Source: Corythucha ciliata (lineage: Eukaryota > Arthropoda > Insecta > Hemiptera > Tingidae). From it: 64,000 nt of DNA. Below are positions 1-8,426 of the stretch, piece by piece. The stretch spans positions 8,223,009 through 8,287,008 of the forward strand of contig CM075938.1 in NCBI GenBank assembly GCA_038030265.1. Direction: 5' to 3'. The notes beneath the pieces were generated by a model that was not told where the DNA came from, did not search any database, and saw only the letters and a program-made list of their open reading frames with translations. Every line of letters starts with the position of its first letter. The first letter of the stretch is position 1. A program made the translations under genes and the position numbers.

Positions 1-535
1 CACCAGGGCTGCGCGGCTGTCCGCGTAGATCACCACTTCCCTGAACCTCACATGCTTCCTAATTAGCTCCAGGACACAGTCATTTATCGCCACGACCTCC
101 GCCTGAAAAACCGTGGCCAACTTTCCTAGGGGCCTACAGTTCCGACCTTCAAACTCTGGTATCCAGAACCCAGATCCTGTCATCCCCGATTCCAACTTAG
201 ACCCATCCGTGAAGCAATTCATGCTTCCCTCTTGCACCCTGAATTCCTCTCTCGTACTAACTCGAATCCCTATCTTCCTTCCCAAGTCCAATCGCTTCAC
301 GGTTTTGTCACTCCTCATCTGGGTGGCAGGCGCCACCCGCTGGAGCTCCGTCGCTACTTCCCTGTGTCCCAAATCTCTCCCCCTAACCGCCCATTTCCCA
401 TGGACTTGCAACCAATAACATGTTTCCATTGCGCGCATCATGACCTCCAAATATAGGGGTCGCAGCCGAAGCAACATTTCCATCGCTGCCGTTGGAGTCG
501 TCCTAAATGCCCTCAGAGTCGCCAGACAGGCCAAA
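1..535 (-). pseudogene. family A ORF2: RT C-terminus and RNase H fragment
   Basis: Inverse match to 18716-19250 of copy 3, which encodes the connection domain and RNase H (a CFTDGSKFESG strand with the first catalytic Asp). Several stops interrupt it. Truncated by the window edge. Confidence 0.75.
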
Positions 536-585
536 AGTTGGACCCCAGGAAGCTACATAACAGTCTTATGTGCCCCCCTCGCATT

Positions 586-858
586 TCAATATTTATACTT
601 GCCACTGCCAAGTCCGGCGTTGAGTACCCACTTACCCTCACCGGCTGCATGATGCACCACCACACATGCCCTCACCCTTTCCAGTCCCTCCGTTGCGTGA
701 ATAACCTCATAGTTCCGATTCCGGAGCCCTCGTACCCTCCCCTTAAAGAGATATGGTTCCTGAAACAACCCCACCTGGAACTCCAAACCAGCCTCCAGCA
801 CCGCAACATCCGCCGTCGCAGTTCTGCTGTGCTGCAAATTAGCCTGAAGCACCTTCAT
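586..858 (-). pseudogene. family A ORF2 start: APE endonuclease fragment
   Basis: Begins MKVLQANLQHSRTAT, the typical opening of R1/LOA/I-type ORF2 proteins, followed by the QEPYL strand that carries the metal-binding glutamate of APE endonucleases. After about 60 residues the frame runs out of order with copy 2 because of small indels, and the rest of the endonuclease and the whole RT are deleted. Confidence 0.75.
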
Positions 859-1248
859 ATCCTACATTCTCTCCGTTCCCCTCGTGCCATCCGGCCCTCC
901 ACCTACTTCCCCTGTGGCCCCTGTTGTTTTATCAGGGACCTCTCCAAGTCGGTAACCAGGACCGCTGACCTGATCACCTGTTTTTGCCGATTGGGTTGGC
1001 CGTCATGTCAAACCACCCCCTCCATCGGCGGAACCATCCCACTGGGCCCTGCCTGATCCTTTGGAGGGATCGCATCGCCCTCAATCTCCATAGCCGTGTC
1101 GTGGGGTTCATTGTTCCCCCCCACTAGCAACTCATCATCCTCCCCCACCTTCTCTTGGAAAGCACCCAAAACCTTACCCTCGTAAACTCCACCCCCAAAT
1201 GGCCCACCTACCTGACAATCTCCGCGTCCTTATCGGGCACCTCGATCG

Positions 1249-1794
1249 TCAGCCATTCGGGTCTCTACGAAATCCTACTAACTGCCACGACCCTATGTCG
1301 AGGCCCACATCCTGGTTAACCAGTTTCATGAACCTCAACACTTTCTCTTTTGCCTGCCTCATACCCGTGACAACGCCCGTAATCCTAGTCGGCGTTGGTA
1401 TGTCACTCAGTAGGCATACATTCAACCCCCTCTGCCTGCCCGGTTCTTTTAGGCACTCTACAAATCTCCTCGCCGACTCAACGTCCCCACAGGTAAACAA
1501 GTAAATCTTGCTATCCACCACTAGCCCCGAATCCAAAAATCGGCTTACCTCACATTCACTGTCCAACACCGCCTCCATGGCAAAGTCTCTCAGCTCCAAC
1601 GCCTCGTCCACTTCAAACGGCGCCTCATCCACCTTCCTGATCGCGACTCGCGCTTGTATGGGCACTTTCGCTCTCTTCGCCTGGCTCAGCGTTTCTGGCC
1701 CGGCTTGAGTTTGCGATACCGCCCCCACCTCTTCCCTGACCCTTTTTGTGGGTTCCTTCACCTCTGGAGGAGTGTTGTGCGATCTCGTTCGCAC
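1249..1794 (-). pseudogene. family A ORF1 (gag-like), frameshifted copy
   Basis: 181-residue reading frame with a basic, charged N-terminus and a C-terminal alpha/beta stretch (IYLFTCGDVESARRFVECL). This resembles nucleic-acid-binding ORF1 proteins of R1/LOA elements and may be related to the DUF4780-type ORF1 at 45 kb. It is almost identical to 5446-6045, but lacks 13 bases near 1254, so its last residues differ. No longer full length. Confidence 0.7.
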
Positions 1795-2143
1795 CCTCTT
1801 CCCCTCTCGCCTATCGCTAACCAGCGAGAGTGAGAGATAACTAAGAAAAGAAAAAAAAAGTCACACAAGTGCCAGGAGCACGGCAATGACATCGAGAGCA
1901 CACAACACTTTTCCAGACAGAGTCATATTCCAATTTACTTTCAAGAGTTCACGAAGTCCCTTTTTATACTCATGTAAGAGATTTCTCTGGTTTGAGCAGC
2001 AAACTTTTGAACAACCCGTATAGGATTTCTCCTATTCAGTAGATAGAACGAAGGACCACCCGAAACAGTCGGGAAAACACAGTATGGCACGTTAATTAGT
2101 TTAGTACAGAAAATTGGGAAGTCACAGTACTATCCGGACGACG

Positions 2144-2216
2144 ATGGAAGGGCATAGCCCAACACGATTCGAGTTTCGAGAAAAAATGGCTCCCCGGCGG
2201 GATTTGAACCCGCAAC
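2144..2216 (-). repeat. end of a tRNA-bearing palindromic element (half tRNA)
   Basis: Starts with the TATCCGGACGACGATGG end shared by all copies of the tRNA element, and includes the T arm and 3' acceptor of the tRNA-Thr-like gene (about 2188-2216). It stops abruptly after the T stem, where sequence changes to an unrelated AT-rich region. The anticodon and D arms are absent. Confidence 0.75.
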
Positions 2217-2780
2217 CGGACCGATTTCATTCCTATTTAAAATTAATTTAGGGTCACCCACAAAAATAATTTCGCGGGTTTGGACCACTCGAAAACCCAA
2301 TTTGGAACTGAAAAAAACTTGTCAGAGAAATAGGCTCTCACACTCTTTAAAAATAACATTTTGAGGATTTGTCAATGCCAAAAATGATTTTTGCGGCTTT
2401 GACTCTTCGACAAAACCACTTTTTCGGGTTTGGGCCTTTCGAAGAATCAATTTCACTGTTAATGTTGAAATCACACGCGTACGGCCGATATTCACCAAAC
2501 TACGGACCCGGCCGGCTCGCTCGGAGGCCTCCGCACACTAGAAAAGTGGCCCAGATGTTTGCTATTCCGCAAAAGTAAGGGCTAGATACTTGTAATTTTG
2601 TTTCAGCAAAGACATGAAACATTCTTTTTCATGATAACAGCTCAATCTGTTTTTCAGCCAAGCATTATGTATTTTGAAGAAATTATTACTATCTTTAGGA
2701 ATGAAATTGACGGGTTTCAGGGCAAAACTGAAGCAGAAGTTACTGCTGTACAGAAAATGGGGAGCCCTGAGTCTTCAATG
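2217..2780. repeat. unit shared with 39.24-40.12 kb, plus short degenerate repeats
   Basis: 2217-2480 holds loose repeats of the type TTTCGCGGGTTTGG/ACAATTT. From about 2505 to 2790 the sequence closely matches 39241-39345 joined to 39904-40097, so this block and the palindrome next to it belong to one dispersed repeat. No coding potential is recognised. Confidence 0.65.
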
Positions 2781-2876
2781 GACAAAATCTTGAATTAATA
2801 AATTAATTAAACTGATGTTATCCGGACGACGATGGAAGGGCATAGCCCAACACGATTCGAGTTTCCAGAAAAAATG

Positions 2877-2949
2877 GCTCCCCGGCGGGATTTGAACCTG
2901 CAACCTCTGGATTACCAGTCCAGCACGCTGCCAATTGCACCACGGAGAC
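2877..2949 (-). tRNA. tRNA-Thr(GGU)-like gene in palindrome 1, left arm
   Basis: Cloverleaf can be drawn: acceptor GTCTCCG with CGGGGAG (position 1-72 is G-G), anticodon stem CTGGA/TCCAG around loop CTGGTAA giving anticodon GGU, T arm GCAGG-TTCAAAT-CCCGC with one mismatch. A-box and B-box-like internal promoter motifs are present. Genomic CCA follows directly. Likely a tRNA-derived repeat rather than a housekeeping gene. Confidence 0.6.
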
Positions 2950-2999
2950 GCTTTTGGCAGTCGTACTGCGAGGGATCAGTGCCCCCCCCCCCCATATGC

Positions 3000-3072
3000 A
3001 CCTCCGTGGCTCAATTGGTAGCGTGCTGGACTGGTAATCCAGAGGTTGCGGGTTCAAATCCCGCTGGGGAGC
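3000..3072 (+). tRNA. tRNA-Thr(GGU)-like gene in palindrome 1, right arm
   Basis: Same anticodon loop CTGGTAA (GGU) and T arm GCGGG-TTCAAAT-CCCGC. The acceptor stem is weaker (mismatches at the first two pairs) and the D stem has GCTC instead of GCGC. Genomic CCA follows at 3072-3074. It probably diverged from its inverted partner at 2877-2949. Confidence 0.55.
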
Positions 3073-3140
3073 CATTTTTTCTCGAAACTCGAATCGTGTT
3101 GGGCTATGCCCTTCCATCGTCGTCCGGATAGCGTCAGTTT

Positions 3141-3520
3141 AATTAATTTATTAATTAAAGTACCGGCGACAGATTTATTCATTATATCCATCTAACAACA
3201 TCCAGATAAGATAAAGTTCGGCGTGGTTTACCGATCAGGAGAAGCGCCTAGAGTTTCGAGAAACAATGGACCTGGGTGGGGTTCGGCTTAGCTTATCCCT
3301 CGGAGTACGACTCCCATAGGCGTCTCCGTGGCGCAAATGGCAGCGTGCTGGACTGGTAATCCAGAGGTTGCGGGTTCAAATCCCGCCGGGGAGCCATTTT
3401 TTTCTCGAAACTCGAATCGTGTTGGGCTATGCCCTTCCATCGTCGTCCGGATAATATCAGTCTAATTAATTTATTAATTAAAATACCGGCGACAGATTTA
3501 TTCATCATATACATCTAAGT
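3141..3520 (+). repeat. second form of the tRNA element (single tRNA, direct AT-rich flanks)
   Basis: Flanked on both sides by a block beginning AATTAA.TACCGGCGACAG (3160 and 3480). Its left half (3150-3345) reappears inverted at 12485-12685. It therefore matches the element that was split by the MULE at 6.5-12.5 kb. Confidence 0.75.
3322..3394 (+). tRNA. tRNA-Thr(GGU)-like gene, best-formed copy
   Basis: Complete cloverleaf: acceptor GTCTCCG/CGGGGAG (6 of 7 pairs), D stem GCGC/GCGT, anticodon stem CTGGA/TCCAG with loop CTGGTAA (anticodon GGU, reads ACC), T stem GCGGG/CCCGC with loop TTCAAAT, then genomic CCA. A box TGGCGCAAATGG and B box GGTTCAAATCC fit Pol III consensus. Part of a repeat, so whether it is expressed is unknown. 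Confidence 0.65.
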
Positions 3521-3777
3521 CACATTACCTTGATTATCCAAACGGAGTGGACCAAGCCAGAGACGTTGCCGAACAGCGCACAGTCCCCTCAGAATTGCTT
3601 ATAAGTTATAACCGATCGGTTTTCTCAGCTCACGGCGGCACAGAACAGCTGCTAACGCACAGATTATCCAGTTTTACTTTTCTATTTAACGGACAAATCA
3701 GTTTTCCTTGTCGATACCGTTTTTAGTACTTTTCTCGCGCGTCTCTCGACCTCAGCGAGTGCTCACACGCGTAAAGG

Positions 3778-4468
3778 TTCCCCTCTCAGCCATCACCACC
3801 ACTTCCACACCCGCCAGCTCCGCCACCACCCATCTGTTCTGCAGCATTACCTCTACGAACTCTATCAACACATTGTTCACCCCGAACTCTCTCAACGCCT
3901 CTATCACAGAGGAGACATTACTGAATGCCCCCTCTATATCTACGAATAACCCCAAGCAATACACCTTACAGGCCAAACTATCCTCCACCCTCGAAAGTAG
4001 CGCCGTATCCGTCGACCTCCCCGCATTATATGCATGTTGATGCTCATGCAACCCTCTCCTAGCAAACACTTCCTGCCGGATATGCAAACGTATGACTCAC
4101 TCCAATACTCTTGAGCCTACACAATTGATGCTTATAGGCCTAAAATCCGCCACGCGGTGACATGCTTTTTCACCACCTTTAGGTAAAAATTTCACTCTTA
4201 CCCTCGTCCATGCCGTGGGGATTTCCCCCCTTATCAAGCAGTTCACCATCAGTCGATGAAGACTTTCTTTCGCCCTCTCATTTGCTTTCTGCATGACGAT
4301 CGGGTATATTGCGTCATGCCCCGTCGCCTTGTAGGCTCCCAACGTCGCCAGCGTCCATCTGAAGCGTTCCCCTGTGCAGATCAGTTCGCTCTGTGCCCTC
4401 CGACTTCCCCGCCAACGGCTTCGCCCCAACCTCGAATCTAATTGGCCTGTGATCAGAGGAAATATCAT
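3778..4468 (-). pseudogene. family A ORF2: reverse transcriptase fragments
   Basis: Two frames. 4468-4097 includes FRWTLATLGAYKATGHDAI and RVKFLPKGG, matching the RT finger and palm-entry motifs. 4087-3752 includes HAYNAGRSTDTAL and VDIEGAFSNVSS, the catalytic-Asp strand of motif A. The catalytic YxDD region is beyond the 3' truncation. Confidence 0.75.
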
Positions 4469-4575
4469 TACACACCCTCCATCCAGTTATCACGCCTCTC
4501 GCCCCCCAGGGCAGAATGTGGCGTCAATCACCTCACTCCGACTCCGAGTCACGAGCGTGGGCATGTTTCCAATAT

Positions 4576-5091
4576 TCATAATACAAAATTCAGCCTTACC
4601 AGGTCTTCCAGAAGCTCCTCACCTGCCCTATTCGTATCTGTTGAACCCTGTGCTACGTTATGGGCATTCAAGTCCGCCCCGACGATCAATATCGCCGCCT
4701 CCCGGACACAGATCTCCATCAGTCTTTCCAGCTCTTCCGGGATCTCCGTCCTTCCGTCGTAGGCCCTATCCCAGGAAGCTACATAAACAGTCTTATGTGC
4801 CCCCCCTCGCATTTCAATATTTATACTTGCCACTGCCAAGTCCGGCGTTGAGTACCCACTTACCCTCACCGGCTGCAAGATAGACTGCACCACCACACAT
4901 GCTCTCACCCTTTCCAGTCCCTCCGTTGCGTGAATAACCTCATAGCTCCGATTCCGGAGCCCTCGCACCCTCCCCTTAAAGAGATATGGTTCCTGAAACA
5001 ACCCCACCTGGAACTCCAAACCAGCCTCCAGCACCACAACATCCGCCGTCGCAGTTCTGCTGTGCTGAAAATTAGCCCGAAGCACCTTCAT
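4576..5091 (-). pseudogene. family A ORF2: APE endonuclease fragment
   Basis: 171 residues beginning MKVLRANFQHSRTAT, with QEPYL, then VASWDRAYDG and VGADLNAHN, the catalytic-site strand of APE endonucleases. The frame ends at a stop near the next conserved block, so ORF2 is broken. Confidence 0.75.
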
Positions 5092-5445
5092 ATCCTACAT
5101 TCTCTCCGTCCCCCCCGGGCCATCCGGCCCTCCACCTACTTCCCCTGTGGCCCCTGTTGTTTTATCAGGGACCTCTCCAAGTCGGTAACCAGGACCGCTG
5201 GCCTGATCACCTGTTTTTGCCGATTGAGTTGGCCGTCATGTTCAACCACCCCCTCCATCGGTGGAACCATCCCACTGGGCCCTGCCTGATCCTTTGGAGG
5301 GATCGCATCGCCCTCAATCTCCATAGCCGTGTCGTGGGGTTCATTGTTCCCCCCCCCCCACTAGCAACTCATCATCCTCCCCCCACCTTCTCTTGGAAAG
5401 CACCCAAAACCTTACCCTCGTAAACTCCACCCCCAAATGGCCCAC

Positions 5446-6045
5446 CTACCTGACAATCTCCGCGTCCTTATCGGGTACCTCGATCGTCAGCTCAGTTGAC
5501 ACGCCATTCGGGTCTCTACGAAATCCTACTAACTGCCACGACCCTATGTCGAGGCCCACATCCTGGTTAACCAGTTTCATGAACCTCAATACTTTCTCTT
5601 TTGCCTGCCTCATACCCGTGACAACGCCCCTAATCCTAGTCGGCGTTGGTATGTCACTCAGTAGGCATACATTCAACCCCCTCTGCCTGCCCGGTTCTTT
5701 TAGGCACTCTACAAATCTCCTCGCCGACTCAACGTCCCCACAGGTAAACAAGTAAATCTTGCTATCCACCACTAGCCCCGAATCCAAAAATCGGCTTACC
5801 TCACATTCACTGTCCAACACCGCCTCCATGGCAAAGTCTCTCAGCTCCAACGCCTCGTCCACTTCAAACGGCGCCTCATCCACCTTCCTGATCGCGACTC
5901 GCGCTTGTATGGGCACTTTCGCTCTCTTCGCCTGGCTCAGCGTTTCTGGCCCGGCTTGAGTTTGCGATACCGCCCCCACCTCTTCCCTGACCCTTTTTGT
6001 GGGTTCCTTCACCTCTGGAGGAGTGTTGTGCGATCCCGTTCGCAC
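5446..6045 (-). CDS. family A ORF1 protein (gag-like), intact reading frame of 199 residues
   Basis: Non-LTR ORF1 proteins package element RNA. This frame starts MRTGSHNTPPEVKEPTKR (basic, proline-rich) and ends in a folded-looking region with TCGDVESARRFVECL and ELTIEVPDKDAEIV. No CCHC knuckle is seen in this frame. It keeps the 13 bases lost in copy 1. A second short frame, 5324-5136, lies between ORF1 and the endonuclease and may be its continuation after a frameshift. Confidence 0.65.
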   Translation of the reverse strand: MRTGSHNTPPEVKEPTKRVREEVGAVSQTQAGPETLSQAKRAKVPIQARVAIRKVDEAPFEVDEALELRDFAMEAVLDSECEVSRFLDSGLVVDSKIYLFTCGDVESARRFVECLKEPGRQRGLNVCLLSDIPTPTRIRGVVTGMRQAKEKVLRFMKLVNQDVGLDIGSWQLVGFRRDPNGVSTELTIEVPDKDAEIVR

Positions 6046-6382
6046 CCTCTTCCCCTCTCGCCTATCGCTAACCAGTGAGAGTGAGAGATAACTAAGAAAA
6101 GAAAAAAAAAGTCACACAAGTGCCAGGAGCACGTCAATGACAACGAGAGCACACAACACTTTTCCAGACAGAGTCATATTCAAATTTACTTTCAAGAGTT
6201 CACGAAGTCCCTTTTTATACTCATGTAAGAGATTTCTCTGGTTTGAGCAGCAAACTTTTGAACAACCCGTATAGGATTTCTCCTATTCAGTAGATAGAAC
6301 GAAGGACCACCCGAAACAGTCGGGAAAACACAGTATGGCACGTTAATTAGTTTAATACAGAAAATTGGGAAGTCACAGTTAC

Positions 6383-6504
6383 TATCCGGACGACGATGGA
6401 AGGGCATAGCCCAACACGATTCGAGTTTCGAGAAAAAATGGCTCCCCGGCGGGATTTGAACCCGCAACCTCTGGATTACCAGTCCAGCACGCTGCCATTT
6501 GCGC
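6383..6504 (-). repeat. tRNA element, half 1 (split by MULE insertion)
   Basis: Matches the TATCCGGACG end and the tRNA through the D arm, then breaks at the MULE target duplication CATTTGCGC (6496-6504). The other half resumes at 12480. The tRNA pseudogene part is 6441-6504. Confidence 0.8.
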
Positions 6505-7428
6505 GGCAATCGTCAAACTCCGTGCCGCAATGCACAAACTCTGTGCGAGCCTCAGAAGGGTCATGTACCGTTTCCGTGCGGCTATGAAATGACACATGCA
6601 CAATCTCCGTGCAGCTCGTTTAGCGTGACCCAGGGTGCACCGCGTGGAGGCAAACTGCTTCACACCCCAAAAGCCTCCACGAAAATTGGTGGAGTTGTCA
6701 AAATTTGCAACCTCAAAACATCGATACAGCAACTGGTAAAAATTTGAATGAAACTGATTTAACAAAGTCCATCCGGGAAATCAGACCGCTCTCAAACGCA
6801 GCCATTTGCTCGCGGAGGAATTCTTCCTTCTTGCGAATCGTCATCGATTTCTGTTGTTGAGACCGTATTTTAACATAAGTAGTGGCCTGTATGTCTTTCA
6901 AAACTTCAATGAACTTGAAGATGTGTGGATGGCTAGCATAAAACATTTGATTTAGCTTCGAATGGAATGCTTCACAGCTGTTCGTCGTCCTCATCGTACT
7001 GCAGGGAAAACTCGCTCCACAAATTTGGAGGGTACGTGGCATCCTCGGAAATGTAAGTCTCAAGAAGTTAGTCCAAAAAATCGTCAAGGTTCTTGGTTAC
7101 CGGGACAATGGACATCAAATCGTCGGTGAACCTGTCACTCACATCGTTAGGGTGATGAAATGGAAGACCGAAAATCATTCTCAAACACTGACCGATTGCC
7201 GAATTTTGGTCTTTGAAATATGCAGTTAGACGATGTTTCTGAATATTTCTCCACCAACTCTGGGCGAGGTGGAATCGGCAGCCTCTAATTTCGCTATTTG
7301 GCCAAACTGATCGAACTGCTGTGTGAATAGCTCGTTCGAAATCAATGAAAACAGTTTTCGGCTCAAACTTCAAGTTCACCTCCTCATATTTCATCTTGAC
7401 ACTACTGAAGACGTTCTCGTAACTAGCT
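6505..7428 (-). pseudogene. MULE transposase, 3' part (second catalytic Asp, C-terminal region)
   Basis: 7394-7068 contains VFIDFERAIHTAVRSVWP and GCRFHLAQSWW, the DxE-type second catalytic strand and the CxxH motif of MULE transposases. 7087-6713 in another frame contains NSCEAFHSKLNQMF, the conserved E-containing helix. So a frameshift sits near 7075. Decayed C-terminal sequence continues toward the left terminal repeat. Confidence 0.8.
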
Positions 7429-7433
7429 GTTTC

Positions 7434-7538
7434 TGTAAAGAAAACGAGAAAGATAATTTTGAGAACTTTTTATATTTTTTAATGACAATCCAAAATCCCC
7501 CTCCTTTTTATTCCTCAAAATCATATGTCCCCATTACA
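7434..7538 (-). repeat. 3' LTR of the gypsy element
   Basis: Same 105-bp sequence as the 5' LTR. It is preceded on the element strand by the polypurine tract. Confidence 0.9.
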
Positions 7539-7552
7539 TCCTCCTTTCTGTC
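7539..7552 (-). promoter_or_regulatory. polypurine tract before 3' LTR
   Basis: The element strand reads ACAGAAAGGAGGA directly before the TGTAATG start of the 3' LTR, the expected plus-strand primer. Confidence 0.7.
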
Positions 7553-8051
7553 ACGGATGATAGAAGTTCGTTGGTCTCACTACGCGACCATATCTTGTCA
7601 CGTAAGAAGAGTGATCTTGCCGACGTTCTGGTTCAACTGTTGAGTCGGTTGACAGTTCATTTCGAGCTGAAATTCCACCACTGGCTTCTCCCTCAGCAGC
7701 CTCTTGTCGACGTTCCGGTTCAACTATTGAGTCGGTTGACAGTTCATTTCGAGCTGACATTCCACCACTGACTTCCCCCTCAGTAGCCTTTTCTTCTGAG
7801 GGACAATCGAAGTCGTTCTGATAAGGGACAAGCAGTTTTCTATTCCTTCGAAATCTTTGAAACCCACATTCAACTGTGTAGTCTCTATCTGATGGGACAT
7901 TTGAGTTCGCCACAACAGTTCCATATTGCTTTCTGTCCCGAATCCACACTTTCTCGCCCACATTTAAGTGCCGAAGGTGTCTGGCTTTGTGCCTTCTGTC
8001 GAAATAAAATTTTTGTTGTTTTTTAGTGTTCCTCATCTTCTTCTTACACAT
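7551..8051 (-). CDS. gypsy integrase C-terminal tail with tandem repeat
   Basis: 166 residues: RRHKARHLRHLNVGEKVWIRDRK, the SH3-like GPY-type C-terminal module of gypsy integrases, then two tandem copies of a roughly 30-residue unit (GG.SARNELSTDS.VEPERRQ). It ends ...RYGRVVRPTNFYHP just before the polypurine tract. Very short spacing to the LTR. Confidence 0.8.
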   Translation of the reverse strand: MCKKKMRNTKKQQKFYFDRRHKARHLRHLNVGEKVWIRDRKQYGTVVANSNVPSDRDYTVECGFQRFRRNRKLLVPYQNDFDCPSEEKATEGEVSGGMSARNELSTDSIVEPERRQEAAEGEASGGISARNELSTDSTVEPERRQDHSSYVTRYGRVVRPTNFYHP

Positions 8052-8420
8052 ATCTAAATCCGGCCACTTGGGAGTTGATGGAGGAAACGGTAACGATGTC
8101 CTGACGTAACGGTAACGTTTTCCTACCGTACAACAGCTCCGCTGGACTAAAACCTGATTTGAGTGGGGAACTTCTGTAAGCTAACAGACCTTCGTAAAAA
8201 TCACGATTCTTTTTCAATATGTCTTTTGCAGTCCGAACAGCTCTTTCCGCTTGACCGTTAGATTGAGGATACCTGGGACTTGAGGTGACTAGAGTGAAAT
8301 TGTACAACCGCGAGAATGAAAGAAATTCCGATGAAGAAAATTGAGGACCATTGTCTGTTCTTAGTGTTATCGGAACACCGTGACGAGAAATATGCTTTTT
8401 AAAGCAACAATCACGTCCTG
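8044..8420 (-). pseudogene. gypsy integrase core (continuation after frame break)
   Basis: Directly downstream of the pol frame, another frame carries TLRTDNGPQFSS (second catalytic Asp) and SPRYPQSNGQAERAVRT (catalytic Glu). So all three DDE residues exist, but the reading frame breaks between the first and second. Confidence 0.85.
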
Positions 8421-8426
8421 AGAAGA

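Larger units (their letters stand above)
1..2143 (-). mobile_element. non-LTR retrotransposon family A, copy 1 (decayed, internally deleted, cut by window edge)
   Basis: Read on the minus strand: a 5' leader (about 2143-1795), an ORF1-like reading frame (1794-1249), the start of an APE-type endonuclease (858-590), then directly the RNase H part of ORF2 (535-1). Comparison with the longer copy at 15.2-19.7 kb shows that about 3 kb between endonuclease and RNase H is deleted, with the join at 535-540. The 5' leader is nearly identical to that of copy 2 (6045-6383). RNase H in ORF2 and the APE endonuclease place it in the R1/LOA/I group. Confidence 0.85.
2788..3168. repeat. palindromic element with two inverted tRNA-Thr-like genes (copy 1)
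   Basis: Near-perfect palindrome of about 380 bp. Each arm starts with an AT-rich TTAATTAA-type stretch, then TATCCGGACGACGATGG, then a tRNA-like gene. The two tRNAs diverge from a roughly 40-bp centre (about 2955-2995) containing a C12 run. A second copy is at 40097-40434. Confidence 0.85.
3778..6383 (-). mobile_element. non-LTR retrotransposon family A, copy 2 (3' truncated, internal deletion)
   Basis: Minus-strand order: 5' leader (6383-6046), ORF1 (6045-5446), linker frame (5324-5136), endonuclease (5091-4576 and on to about 4410), then RT palm and finger fragments (about 4400-3778). Sequence corresponding to 15.78-16.31 kb of copy 3 is missing at about 4408. The element stops inside the RT at 3778, just after the conserved GTPQG region. 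Confidence 0.85.

Noticed and set aside
2818..3131. Frames of about 99 codons on both strands over the tRNA palindromes
   Set aside because: They translate the tRNA and its antisense. The same peptides occur at every tRNA element copy, including 3293-3514 and 40121-40450.
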